Counted from the stretch's first letter, positions 43,520 through 52,137 are shown. The stretch: DNA of 64,000 nucleotides from an uncultured Acidimicrobiales bacterium (GCA_958296055.1 CATQHS010000001.1:1708277-1772276), one strand, 5' to 3'. The notes: a model not told the origin generated them from the sequence alone. Numbers and translations: made by a program.

Positions 43520-45220
43520 ATGAGTGACGTAGTCGGGCTGGTGATTGGCACCGACGACGCCACACCGCTGGAGTTCTGGGTGGCGGTGGCAGACGGCTCG
43601 CACCTCCAACTCGACGACGTGGTGGCCGTCACCCGGGTGCTGCCCGACGGGGAGCGGATCAACCTGTACGGCATCGTGAGCCAGGTCCGGGCCCGCCACG
43701 AGGGGGTCCGGTTCGACAGCGACGTATTCCTCGTCGCCGAGGGGAGACTGCCGGCCGAGGTGAGCGAGGCGGCCCAGATCCAGTTGACCCGGGTGGCGCC
43801 CGAGACGTTCGTGCCGCCTCTGCCGGGTGCCGAGGTGCGCCGGGCCACCGGCACCGAGCGCGACGCCGCGCTCGACCTCGAAGACGTGGAGCGCCGCCTG
43901 CCCGCCGGCCTGAGCCGCAACGACGAGCCCATCTACCTCGACCTCGACTTCGTGGACGGCACCAAGGGCGCCCACGTCAACATCAGCGGCATCTCCGGCG
44001 TGGCCACCAAGACCAGCTACGCCACCTTCCTGCTCTACTCCCTGTTCAACTCGGGCGTGCTGGGGTCCGAGGCGATGCACGCCAAGGGCCTGATCTTCAA
44101 CGTGAAAGGCGAGGACCTGCTGTTCCTCGACCACCCCAACGCCCACCTCGATCCCGACCAGCGGCGGCGCTACTCGGCGTTGGGCCTGGAGGCCGCCCCC
44201 TTCGGCTCGGTGGGCGTCCTGGCCCCGCCCCGGTCCGGCGACCCCAACGCCACCCCGGCCACCAGCTCGCGGGCCTCAGGGGTGCGGCCGTTCTTCTGGA
44301 CCATCGCCGACTTCTGCGAGCAGCAGCTTCTGCCGTTCCTGTTCGCCGACGCCGAGGACGAGCGCCAGCAGTACACCATCGTGGTGCAGTCGGTGACGGC
44401 CCAACTCGCCCAGTGCGCCCGCCAGTCCACCGCCCCCGACGGAGCGGTCCGCATCGACAAGACGACAGTCAGGGACTTCCGGACGCTGGTGGAGGTGATC
44501 GAATCGAAGCTGGCGTCCGACAATCCCGACCCCCGCTGGACGGGCCGGGCCGTCGGCGCCGGGACCGTCGGGGCCTTCATCCGCCGGCTGCACGCCTCGG
44601 TGCGCCATGTGGAGCACCTGATCCGGGCCGACATCGGCGACGCCCCGGACCACGCCATCGACTTGGACTCCCAGCAGGTGACGGTGGTGGACATCCACCG
44701 GCTCCACGACCGGGCCAAGCGCTTCGTGGTGGGGGTGGTGTTGCGCCAGGCCTTCGAGGCCAAGGAGGCCAGCGGGTCGGCCAAGCCACTGCAGTTCATC
44801 GTGCTGGACGAGCTCAACAAGTACGCCCCCAGCGACAGCGGCAGCCCCATCAAGGAGATCCTGTTGGACGTGGCCGAGCGGGGCCGCAGCCTGGGCGTCA
44901 TCCTCATCGGGGCCCAGCAGACGGCCAGCGAGGTGGAGCGTCGGGTGGTGGCCAACAGCGCGGTGCGGGCGGTGGGCCGCCTCGACAGCGCCGAAGCCCG
45001 CCGCGACCAGTACGGGTTCCTGCCGCCGGTGCAGCGCCAGCGGGCCACCATCCTCAAGCCGGGATCGCTGTATGTGGCCCAGCCCCGGCTGCCGGTGCCG
45101 CTGCTGGTGGAGTTCCCGTTCCCGGCCTGGGCCACCCGGCCGGCCGAGGCCGACCGGTCGCAGGCACCGTCAGGCCGGGGGCCGACGCAGCCCGACGACC
45201 CCTTCGAGGGCCTGTCTTGA
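43520..45220 (+). CDS. herA: HerA-like DNA translocase ATPase
   Basis: HerA is a hexameric FtsK/VirB4-superfamily ATPase that works with NurA in DNA end resection. The 566-residue product has an N-terminal beta-barrel (LVIGTDDATPLEFWVAV, VVAVTRVL), a P-loop NISGISGVATKTSYATF, Walker B FIVLDELNKYAPS, and the C-terminal sensor region VILIGAQQTASEVERRVVANSAVR. GAGGCGGGGCC precedes ATG 43520. It is the first gene of a four-gene operon with sbcD, sbcC and nurA, the archaeal type of arrangement. Confidence 0.88.
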   Translation: MSDVVGLVIGTDDATPLEFWVAVADGSHLQLDDVVAVTRVLPDGERINLYGIVSQVRARHEGVRFDSDVFLVAEGRLPAEVSEAAQIQLTRVAPETFVPPLPGAEVRRATGTERDAALDLEDVERRLPAGLSRNDEPIYLDLDFVDGTKGAHVNISGISGVATKTSYATFLLYSLFNSGVLGSEAMHAKGLIFNVKGEDLLFLDHPNAHLDPDQRRRYSALGLEAAPFGSVGVLAPPRSGDPNATPATSSRASGVRPFFWTIADFCEQQLLPFLFADAEDERQQYTIVVQSVTAQLAQCARQSTAPDGAVRIDKTTVRDFRTLVEVIESKLASDNPDPRWTGRAVGAGTVGAFIRRLHASVRHVEHLIRADIGDAPDHAIDLDSQQVTVVDIHRLHDRAKRFVVGVVLRQAFEAKEASGSAKPLQFIVLDELNKYAPSDSGSPIKEILLDVAERGRSLGVILIGAQQTASEVERRVVANSAVRAVGRLDSAEARRDQYGFLPPVQRQRATILKPGSLYVAQPRLPVPLLVEFPFPAWATRPAEADRSQAPSGRGPTQPDDPFEGLS

Positions 45221-45303
45221 GGGGTCCGGCTGGCGGGGGCACGGGGCCGGACCATCGAGGGCCTGTCTTGAAGGGTCCGGCGGGCGGGGGCGTGCCGCGG
45301 TGA
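45204..45303 (+). repeat. Duplicated herA-sbcD junction with a 28-codon frame
   Basis: A 37-nt block around the herA stop (45204-45240) recurs at 45255-45291 with two mismatches. TTG 45217 overlaps the herA stop (TTGA) and opens a 28-codon frame. That frame ends on TGA 45301-45303, overlapping the sbcD start GTG 45300. The distance from TTG to GTG is 83 nt. The TTG start is less certain than the GTG/ATG starts at other junctions. Confidence 0.8.
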
Positions 45304-46472
45304 GGCTGCTGCACACCAGCGACTGGCATGTGGGCAAGGCCATCCGCCGCAACAGCCGGGCCGACGAGCACCAAGCGGTGATCAACGAGATCGTCGGGCT
45401 GGTCGGCGACCGCTCGGTGGATCTGGTGATCCTGGCCGGCGACCTGTTCGACACGGCCAGCCCTCCGCCCGACGCCGAGGCCATGGTGTACCGGGGGCTG
45501 CTGGACATGGCCCGGGCCGGGGCGCAGGTGGCGGTGATCGCCGGCAACCATGACAACGCCCGCAGGCTGCACGCGGTGGCCCCGGTGTTCGAGGCGGCCG
45601 GGCGGGTTCATCTGGTCACCGAGCCCACCCGCCCCGACGAGGGCGGCGTCCTGCCGCTGGCGGGGCCGGGCGGGGAGGACGTGCGGCTGGCCCTGCTGCC
45701 GTTCGTGTCCCAGCGGGGGGTGGTGAGGGCCAAGGACCTGATGGAGGCGGCGGCCTATGAGAACGCCCAGGCCTACGCCGAGCGGATGCGGCTGCTCATT
45801 GAGGCGCTCTGCGCCGGCTTCGAGACCGACACGGTGAACATCCTGGCCGCCCACGCCTTCGTGCACGGCGGCCGCCTGGGCGGCGGCGAGCGGGCCGCTC
45901 ATTTCGTCGAGGACTACGCCCTCAGCGCCCAGGCGTTCCCTCCCACCGCCGGCTATGTGGCCCTGGGCCACGTTCACCGGCCCCAGAAAATCCGCGGCAC
46001 TGCCCCCATCCACTACTGCGGGTCGCCGCTGCAGCTCGACTTCGGCGAACAGGACCAGGCCAAGCAGGTGAACCTGGTCGACATCGAGCCGGGGCTCCCG
46101 CCGACGGTCACTGCGGTGCCGCTGACCAGCGGCCGGGCCTTGCACACCCTCACCGGCACGTTGGACGAGCTGGCCGCCGCGGCCGATGGCGGCGACCGCG
46201 CCAGAACCGACGACGCCTGGCTGCGGGTGGTGGTGCGAGAGCCCCGCCGACCCGGCCTGGCCGACGAGGTGCGAGAGCTGCTCGGCAACCGGGTGGTGGA
46301 CGTGCAGATCGAGGACGAATCGGCTCCGGCCCGGCCCCGGGCGAGGCGCGCCGGGCGGGACCCCGCCGAGCTGTTCGACGAGTTCCTGGCCGAGCGCAAC
46401 ATCGACGACGACCGGGTGCGGGCCCTGTTCGCCGAGCTGCTCGACGCTCAGCAGGAGGCCGAGCGAGTGTGA
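45300..46472 (+). CDS. sbcD: Exonuclease subunit SbcD (Mre11 family)
   Basis: SbcD is the Mn-dependent nuclease that with SbcC cleaves hairpins and blocked DNA ends. The 390-residue product has LLHTSDWHVGKAI (Asp, His), LVILAGDLFDTASP, VIAGNHDNARRL, the AAHAFVHGG region and GYVALGHVHRPQKI, so all five phosphoesterase motifs are present. GTG 45300 gives the conserved start MRLLHTSDWH. The C-terminus QQEAERV is echoed in two short frames before sbcC. Confidence 0.94.
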   Translation: MRLLHTSDWHVGKAIRRNSRADEHQAVINEIVGLVGDRSVDLVILAGDLFDTASPPPDAEAMVYRGLLDMARAGAQVAVIAGNHDNARRLHAVAPVFEAAGRVHLVTEPTRPDEGGVLPLAGPGGEDVRLALLPFVSQRGVVRAKDLMEAAAYENAQAYAERMRLLIEALCAGFETDTVNILAAHAFVHGGRLGGGERAAHFVEDYALSAQAFPPTAGYVALGHVHRPQKIRGTAPIHYCGSPLQLDFGEQDQAKQVNLVDIEPGLPPTVTAVPLTSGRALHTLTGTLDELAAAADGGDRARTDDAWLRVVVREPRRPGLADEVRELLGNRVVDVQIEDESAPARPRARRAGRDPAELFDEFLAERNIDDDRVRALFAELLDAQQEAERV

Positions 46473-46548
46473 GGCCACGGGACGCTCGGCAGGAGTCGGA
46501 GCGAGCATGAGGCTGCCGGTCGCCCAGCAGGAGGCGGAGCGCTCGTGA
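46450..46548 (+). repeat. Triplicated sbcD-sbcC junction with two 13-codon frames
   Basis: A 38-nt unit holding the sbcD end and the sbcC start occurs three times. GTG 46469 opens MRPRDARQESERA, ending on TGA 46508-46510. ATG 46507 opens MRLPVAQQEAERS, ending on TGA 46546-46548. Each stop overlaps the next start. SbcD ends in AQQEAERV and SbcC begins MRPRRLRMKG, so each short frame is a fusion of the SbcC beginning to the SbcD end. The copies have diverged. Confidence 0.95.
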
Positions 46549-49388
46549 GGCCGCGGCGGCTGAGGATGAAGGGTTTCGCTGCCTTCCGCGACGACACCGA
46601 GGTGGACTTCTCCGGCGTGGAACTGGCCGCCTTGGTGGGGCCGACCGGCTCGGGCAAGTCCACCGTCATCGACGGCATCACCTTCGCCTTGTTCGGCGAG
46701 GTGGCCCGCTACGACGACAGCCGGGCCGTGGCCCCGGTTATCAACCAGCTCTCGACCGAGGCCCGGGTGGAACTCGATTTCGAGGTGGGCGGCGAGCGCT
46801 ACATCGCGGCCCGGGTGGTGCGGCGCACCCCCGGCGGGGCCACCACCAAGGAGGCCCGGCTGGAGCGGGGCACCGAGATCCTGGCCGGCCGGGCGTCCGA
46901 GATGGGCGACGCGGTGGAGAAGGTGCTGGGTCTGGACTTCGACCGGTTCACCAAGACGGTGGTGCTGCCCCAAGGCCGCTTCGCCCAGTTCCTGCACGAC
47001 AAGCCGAGGGATCGCCAAGAGGTGCTGCGTCAACTCCTCAGCCTCGACGTCTACGCCCGCATGGGCGCAGAGGCCCGGAGGCGGGCCGCCACCGCCCGGG
47101 ACCAACGGGAGGTGCTCGAGCCAAGGCTGGAAGCGGAGGCCCCCACGGAGGAGGAAGTAGCCCGGCTGGCCGCCGCAGTTGAGGCGAGCTGTCAGGCTCA
47201 GGCCGAGTTGAAAGGCCTTATAGACGGGTTGGCCGGCACCGACAGGGGCTTGGCCGACGCCCGCACCAAAGCGGAGGGCTTGGGCATATGGCAGCAGGCC
47301 GCCTCCGGCGTGCGAATGCCCGAGGCGGTGAGAACGCTCGACGGCGAGAAGCGCTCGGCGGCCCAGGCCGACCAAGTTGCGGCGAACGAGCTGACCGGCG
47401 TCCGAGAACGGGCCCGGCAGGCTGAGCGGGACGCGGCCGAGGGCCCGAACGCCGCGACGTGCCGACACCTGATCGACGACCATGAGCGCCTAGCCGGGCG
47501 GCGGGAAGAGCTGGGCCGCCTGGATGCCGCCGTCATGGAGGCAGACCGGTCCCACGCCGAGAAGGCGAAGCAAGCCGAGGCGGTCCGGGCTCGTCTGACG
47601 GCGGCGGAGAACGAGGTGCGGACCGCCCGCCAGTCGGCCGAGGTCGCCGAGGTCGCCGCGGCCGAGGGTCCTGACAAAGCGGCACTGGAACGGATTCGCG
47701 ATCAGCGGGCCGAACTGGCCCGGCTCACCGGGGAACTCGATGATCTTGCTGAGAGGCGAGCGGGCGCGGAGAAGGCGGAGGACGAGGCTCAGGCGCTCCG
47801 AGACCAGGCCAAGGCCGTCCTCGACAAAACGTCCGACCGGCTCAACCAGGCCCGGGCCGTCAAGCATGCCGATGGACTGATCGACCAGTTGGTCGAAGGC
47901 GAGCCCTGTCCGGTGTGCCGCCAGCCGGTGCTCGCCCTGCCCGACCACGACCCAGACGCCGAGATCGAAGCGCTCAAGGCGACCGAAACCGAAGCAGCGG
48001 CGGTGCTGAGGGACCGGGACGCCTCCCTCAACGAAGCTAAGAACGAACTGGCGGCAGCCAAAGCGGAGACCGACTCGGCGTCGCGTCAATGGGCTGAGCT
48101 GGCCGAGGCGCTGGCCGCCGCACCAGATGAGGCCGAAGTCGATCGTCTTATCGCCCTCAGCGGCGAGTTGGCCGCGGCGGCGGACGAGGCCGACAAGAGG
48201 CTGAAGGCCACCGCGGCAGCCGCCGAAGAAATTCGCCAAGCCGAAGAGACAAAGAAGATCCTCGACGGCGAGCACAAGGCGCAGATCGCTCTGGCCGAGG
48301 TGACGGTCAAACGAGACGGGTGCCGAGATCAATGCAACGAACTCGCCGATCGACTGGCCGGCGGGCCTGAAGTCGCGGCGCTCGAAGCCGACCTGGCTAA
48401 GGCTGAGGTGCTCGACGCCGCCCGCCGCGAGGCCCAAGCCGAGGAGAAAACCGCGGCCGAAGCAGCAGGGGCGGCGCAAGAGGCGCTGGAACAGGCCCGG
48501 ACTAAAGAGGACGAGGCCCGCCGCCAGTACGGCGCGGTGCGCGACGGCCTGGCCACCCTGTCGCCGCCGTCGCCGGCCGCGTCGCTGTTGGAGGACTGGG
48601 AGGCGCTGGCCGCGTGGGCCGCGGCTAAAGCCGCGGAGATGGAAGAAGAGAAGAAGGCCGTCGAGAGCCAGGTGCGATCCCTGGAGGCCCGGCAGACGGA
48701 GCTAACCGAACAGGCCCGCATAGTGTGCGCCCCCCATTTCGACCCCCCGAGCGATCCCGGCGGCTTCACCGCTGAGATGGCGACGGCGGTCGCCCGAGCC
48801 GAGTCCGCCCATCAGCACGCCGTCAGCCGACGCGAGGAGATGGCGAACCTGGAGAAAGAGATAGCGGAGCTGCGCACCACCGAAGCCGTGGCCGCGGAGC
48901 TGGGCAGGCTGCTTCGCGCCGACGGGTTCGAGCGCTGGCTGATGTCAGAGGCGGTCGGCGACTTGGAGGAGCGGGCCTCGCATCGCCTGCTGGAGCTGTC
49001 GAACCAGCAGTACTCGTTCGCGGCCGACGGCATCAGCTTCGATGTCTGCGATCACCACAACGCCGACGAGGTGCGGGGGGCCAAGTCTCTGTCGGGCGGG
49101 GAGACGTTCCTGGCCAGCCTGGCCCTGGCTCTGGCGCTCACCGACGGCCAGGCCGAGATGGCGCCGGAAGGGAGCCCGGGACTGGACTCGCTGTTCCTCG
49201 ACGAGGGGTTCGGCGCCCTTGATCCCGAGACCCTCGACGTGGTGGCCGCGGCCATAGAGGAGCTGGGCGCGACCGGCCGGATGGTGGGCATCGTCACCCA
49301 CATCCGGGAGCTGGCCGACCGGATGCCGGTCCGCTTCGAGGTGACCAAGGGGCCGACCACGTCGTCGGTCGAGCGCATAGAGGTGTAG
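46545..49388 (+). CDS. sbcC: Exonuclease subunit SbcC (Rad50 family)
   Basis: SbcC is the SMC-like ATPase partner of SbcD. The 947-residue protein has an N-terminal half-site LVGPTGSGKSTVIDGITFALFG and the Q-loop region VLPQGRFAQFL. Long alanine/glutamate-rich coiled coils are broken by a zinc hook GEPCPVCRQPV near residue 452. The C-terminal half-site has KSLSGGETFLASLALALAL (signature), SLFLDEGFGALDPETLDVV (Walker B) and VTHIRELADRMPVRFEV. GTG 46545 overlaps the stop of the second short frame. Confidence 0.95.
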   Translation: MRPRRLRMKGFAAFRDDTEVDFSGVELAALVGPTGSGKSTVIDGITFALFGEVARYDDSRAVAPVINQLSTEARVELDFEVGGERYIAARVVRRTPGGATTKEARLERGTEILAGRASEMGDAVEKVLGLDFDRFTKTVVLPQGRFAQFLHDKPRDRQEVLRQLLSLDVYARMGAEARRRAATARDQREVLEPRLEAEAPTEEEVARLAAAVEASCQAQAELKGLIDGLAGTDRGLADARTKAEGLGIWQQAASGVRMPEAVRTLDGEKRSAAQADQVAANELTGVRERARQAERDAAEGPNAATCRHLIDDHERLAGRREELGRLDAAVMEADRSHAEKAKQAEAVRARLTAAENEVRTARQSAEVAEVAAAEGPDKAALERIRDQRAELARLTGELDDLAERRAGAEKAEDEAQALRDQAKAVLDKTSDRLNQARAVKHADGLIDQLVEGEPCPVCRQPVLALPDHDPDAEIEALKATETEAAAVLRDRDASLNEAKNELAAAKAETDSASRQWAELAEALAAAPDEAEVDRLIALSGELAAAADEADKRLKATAAAAEEIRQAEETKKILDGEHKAQIALAEVTVKRDGCRDQCNELADRLAGGPEVAALEADLAKAEVLDAARREAQAEEKTAAEAAGAAQEALEQARTKEDEARRQYGAVRDGLATLSPPSPAASLLEDWEALAAWAAAKAAEMEEEKKAVESQVRSLEARQTELTEQARIVCAPHFDPPSDPGGFTAEMATAVARAESAHQHAVSRREEMANLEKEIAELRTTEAVAAELGRLLRADGFERWLMSEAVGDLEERASHRLLELSNQQYSFAADGISFDVCDHHNADEVRGAKSLSGGETFLASLALALALTDGQAEMAPEGSPGLDSLFLDEGFGALDPETLDVVAAAIEELGATGRMVGIVTHIRELADRMPVRFEVTKGPTTSSVERIEV

Positions 49389-49394
49389 GCGCAG

Positions 49395-50309
49395 TTGCGG
49401 TTCGCGGTGGAGGCGTGGGCCCCCGAGTACGGCCTCCCCGCCGATCCCGATCATCTGGAGGACCCATCCGGCGCCGTCGATCTCGGAGTGGAGCTGGCGG
49501 CCGGTCAGTGGTCGCCGATCACTCCGGCGGGTGCGGCCGAGCCGCCGGGCTGCGTGGTCTTCGTGGACGGGGTCCAGCGGATCGATGCCCGCATCTGGAT
49601 AACCGACGGGGACCGAACCCGGCCCGGTGTGTGCGCCTCGGTGGCCGCGGGCGCGGTCCGCTGCGAGGGGAGCGCGGCCCGCATAGCAGACCCGAGGGTG
49701 TTCCGGGGCGTGTACGCGGCTGTGTCCGACGCGGCCGGGCCGATCGTCACCCGCCACGGCGCCTACGAACTCGTCCCTTGCGCCGGCGACGCGCCGGACA
49801 GCCTCCACAACGGCATCCGCAATCAGATGACCCGGCTGGAAGCGCAGCTCGCGGCCGACGGCGCCGATCTGGTGGTGTTCGACGGCCCCCTCCGGGGCCG
49901 GGCCGACGCCAAGGGGGTCGGTTTCGTCAAGACCCACCAAGTCGGGTACCTGCCCGACGGCGAACAGCGGGTGCTGACCGCGCTCGAAGCGGGCCAGCGG
50001 ACGCCGCTGTTCTTGATCGGCGGCGCCGGGGTCACCCGCTGGTCTTGGTACCTGCGCCTGCCGGGGCCGGTCATCCACCCGCTTTCGGGGGTGGTCCGCT
50101 GCGAGCTGCCGGGGACGGGCACGGTGAACGAGGCGAGGGTCCGAGCCGATGAGATCTCAGCGGCCCTGCCCCGGTTCGCCAGCGAGCCCCACAAAGAGGC
50201 CCGGGCTCCGCAGAACCTCTACCCCATCGCCGGCCTGGAGGCTGATCTGCGCCGCCGACTCGGCGACCGGGAGATCCTCGAGCGGGCTCTGCGGCTCGCC
50301 GCCCACTGA
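49395..50309 (+). CDS. nurA: NurA domain nuclease
   Basis: NurA is a Mn-dependent 5'-3' nuclease driven by HerA. The 304-residue product shows CVVFVDGVQRIDARIWI, with the first active-site Asp, then LVVFDGPLRG with the second Asp, and KTHQVGYL, consistent with the NurA RNase H-like fold. It starts at TTG 49395, 6 nt after sbcC. It completes the HerA-Mre11-Rad50-NurA set. The match to NurA is by motif and context; sequence identity to archaeal NurA cannot be judged here. Confidence 0.82.
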   Translation: MRFAVEAWAPEYGLPADPDHLEDPSGAVDLGVELAAGQWSPITPAGAAEPPGCVVFVDGVQRIDARIWITDGDRTRPGVCASVAAGAVRCEGSAARIADPRVFRGVYAAVSDAAGPIVTRHGAYELVPCAGDAPDSLHNGIRNQMTRLEAQLAADGADLVVFDGPLRGRADAKGVGFVKTHQVGYLPDGEQRVLTALEAGQRTPLFLIGGAGVTRWSWYLRLPGPVIHPLSGVVRCELPGTGTVNEARVRADEISAALPRFASEPHKEARAPQNLYPIAGLEADLRRRLGDREILERALRLAAH

Positions 50310-50314
50310 CACGG

Positions 50315-50381
50315 GCTTTCCGATTTTACCGGCCCGAGCTTTCCGATTCTACCAGCCTGGCCTTTCCGATTCTACCGCGCG
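50315..50381. repeat. Three tandem copies of a 23-bp unit after nurA
   Basis: The unit CTTTCCGATTYTACC recurs at 23-nt spacing (units at 50315, 50338 and 50361) with small changes. It begins 5 nt after the nurA stop and does not copy the coding end. It may be the debris of earlier slippage or a protein-binding array. Confidence 0.9.
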
Positions 50382-50444
50382 TATGTCGCCGTGAAGTCCT
50401 CGCCAACGGCGGGTCGAAGCGGCTTGCTGATGAACCGCTCTCGA

Positions 50445-50957
50445 CTACGCCCAGATGCTCATCGGGTAGCCGGTTTCGTCCGTCTCGCCCTCGCCCAGGC
50501 ACAAAGCCGCGTCGGCGGCCAGGCGGCGGGCAGTCCAGGCCGCGGCGGCCGCGTCGAGGAGATCGTCGAGAGCCGGTCGGGGCGGCTCGGGCCAAAAAGC
50601 ACCCACGACCGTCTCCTGAAGGTCGGGGAACTCTCCGGCCAGTGCTTCTAACCGCTCGTCGATTCCGGCTCCCGTCTTCTTGGACGCCGACATGGGCACC
50701 CCGGCCAGCACCGCGAAACTGGTCTCAGGATGCACCTCGGCCGCCCGGGGCCGGGCCCCGGCCGCGAACGCCTCCGGCTTTAGCGCGTCTCTCACTTCAC
50801 GGGTCTTGGGCATCAGCGCGAACGACTGAGCCGACAGCCCCTGAGCGGTGCGCTGCCGCGATCGTCGGTCGGCCTCGGTGTAGTCGGCGGCGTCGAGCGC
50901 GCACAGCGGCGGAGTCCAGAACAGCGACGACCGGCGGGGTCCCAGAAGTCGGCGATG
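50445..50957 (-). pseudogene. DUF429 family protein, 5'-truncated
   Basis: From 50957 the minus-strand frame reads HRRLLGPRRSSLFWTPP, then AADYTEADRRSRQRTAQGLS, REVHPETSFAVL-type sequence (AEVHPETSFAVLAGVPMSASKKTGAG), and ends LDDLLDAAAAAWTARRLA...YPMSIWA. This is the DUF429 C-terminal two thirds. An in-frame TGA at 50961-50963 and the absence of the N-terminal part show truncation. ATG 50813 could start only a fragment. DUF429 proteins are predicted RNase H-fold nucleases of unknown function. Confidence 0.8.
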
Positions 50958-50981
50958 CTTTCAATGGTTGCAGTCTGGGGG

Positions 50982-50999
50982 AATTACAAAGGTGTAATT
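50982..50999. promoter_or_regulatory. Inverted repeat AATTAC-N6-GTAATT
   Basis: AATTACAAAGGTGTAATT is a perfect 6-bp inverted repeat, 70 bp upstream of the second Fic gene. A near copy (ACTACAAAGATGTGATT) occurs at 17403. It is a candidate operator shared by distant loci. Confidence 0.4.
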
Positions 51000-51055
51000 G
51001 TTGTTCTGTGCACTTAGATCTTCGCTAGCTCGACAAAATCTCCAATTTGTTCTGT

Positions 51056-51061
51056 TAGATT
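51056..51061 (+). promoter_or_regulatory. -10 box TAGATT of the second Fic gene
   Basis: TAGATT ends 8 nt before GTG 51070 in an AT-rich stretch (51001-51068), consistent with a leaderless transcript. Confidence 0.45.
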
Positions 51062-51069
51062 AGAATTTG

Positions 51070-52086
51070 GTGAACGAACAAATTTCAGATCGGCAGGCGG
51101 GTGGGCGGCCCTCGCGGCAGGAACTCTACAGCCGGCTCCAAACCCAGGTCCGGGACCTGTGGTTGCGGCTGGGGGGGCTGCCGAACCCCGTTGAGGCGGC
51201 CGACATCTGGCGCGGCATCTGGTTCGAGGAGGCGCACCACTCCACGGCCATAGAGGGCAACACCCTGGTGCTCAAGCAGGTCGAGCGACTGCTTGTCGAG
51301 GGCCGCGCCGTCGGCAACAAGGAACTGCGCGAGTACATGGAGGTCAGGGGCTACGCCGACGCCGCCCAGTGGGTGTACGAGCAGGCGACCCACCCGACCG
51401 GCCACCATCGGCGCGGCGATCTGCTGACGCTGGCCGAGGTGCGCGAGACCCACCACCGGGCGATGGCGCCGGTTTGGGAGGTGGCCCCCCACTCCGACGC
51501 CACCTCCCGAGAAGGGCCGGGCAGCTTCCGCGAGCATGAGATCCATCCGTTCCCCGGTGGCATGGTCCCGGTGTCGTTCCCTCTGATCCATGCCGAGATG
51601 ACGGAGTGGGTGGACGAGGTCAACGAACTCGCCCCTACGGTGACCACCCCCGACGACCTAGCCCCGCTCCACGCCCGCTTCGAGCAGATCCATCCGTTCC
51701 TCGACGGCAACGGGCGCACCGGGCGCCTTGTCTTGAACCTGGTGCTGGTGCGGCTCGGCTACCCGCCGGCCATCATCTACAAACGGGACCGGGACCGCTA
51801 TCTGCGAGCACTCCGCCGGGCCGACGCCGGCGATCCGGGCCTGCTGAGTGAGATGCTGACCCGCGCAGTCCTGGACAGCCTTAACCGCTTCGCTATGCCC
51901 GCGAAAGCCGGACCGGGCCAACTCGTCCCGCTGGCCGCCCTCGAAACCGCTGACCTCAAGGCCCCGGCGCTGCGGGCCGCAGCCGCCCGGGGTCGCCTCC
52001 AGGCAACACGCTGTTCCGACGGCCAGTGGCGCAGCTCCCGCAACTGGGTGGAGGAGTACAAGGCGAGCCGCTACCGCCGGGGCTGA
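51070..52086 (+). CDS. Fic family protein with N-terminal inhibitory helix
   Basis: This 338-residue class II Fic protein has an inhibitory motif STAIEGN near residue 60, whose Glu would block ATP binding. The catalytic loop is FEQIHPFLDGNGRTGRLVLN near residue 213. A C-terminal winged-helix-like part follows (LAALETADLKAPALRAAAARGRL). It is expected to AMPylate a target after relief of auto-inhibition. The start is GTG 51070 or TTG 51067. Confidence 0.9.
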   Translation: MNEQISDRQAGGRPSRQELYSRLQTQVRDLWLRLGGLPNPVEAADIWRGIWFEEAHHSTAIEGNTLVLKQVERLLVEGRAVGNKELREYMEVRGYADAAQWVYEQATHPTGHHRRGDLLTLAEVRETHHRAMAPVWEVAPHSDATSREGPGSFREHEIHPFPGGMVPVSFPLIHAEMTEWVDEVNELAPTVTTPDDLAPLHARFEQIHPFLDGNGRTGRLVLNLVLVRLGYPPAIIYKRDRDRYLRALRRADAGDPGLLSEMLTRAVLDSLNRFAMPAKAGPGQLVPLAALETADLKAPALRAAAARGRLQATRCSDGQWRSSRNWVEEYKASRYRRG

Positions 52087-52124
52087 CCGTCCCGCAGCCC
52101 GGACCGGCCGGGAGACGACGGGCT

Positions 52125-52130
52125 TACGCT
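52125..52130 (+). promoter_or_regulatory. Leaderless -10 box (TACGCT)
   Basis: TACGCT ends 7 nt before ATG 52138. Confidence 0.55.
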
Positions 52131-52137
52131 GGCGGCG

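Noticed and set aside
50315..50381. Possible CRISPR array
   Set aside because: Only three units at 23-nt period with no spacer of constant length and no cas genes.
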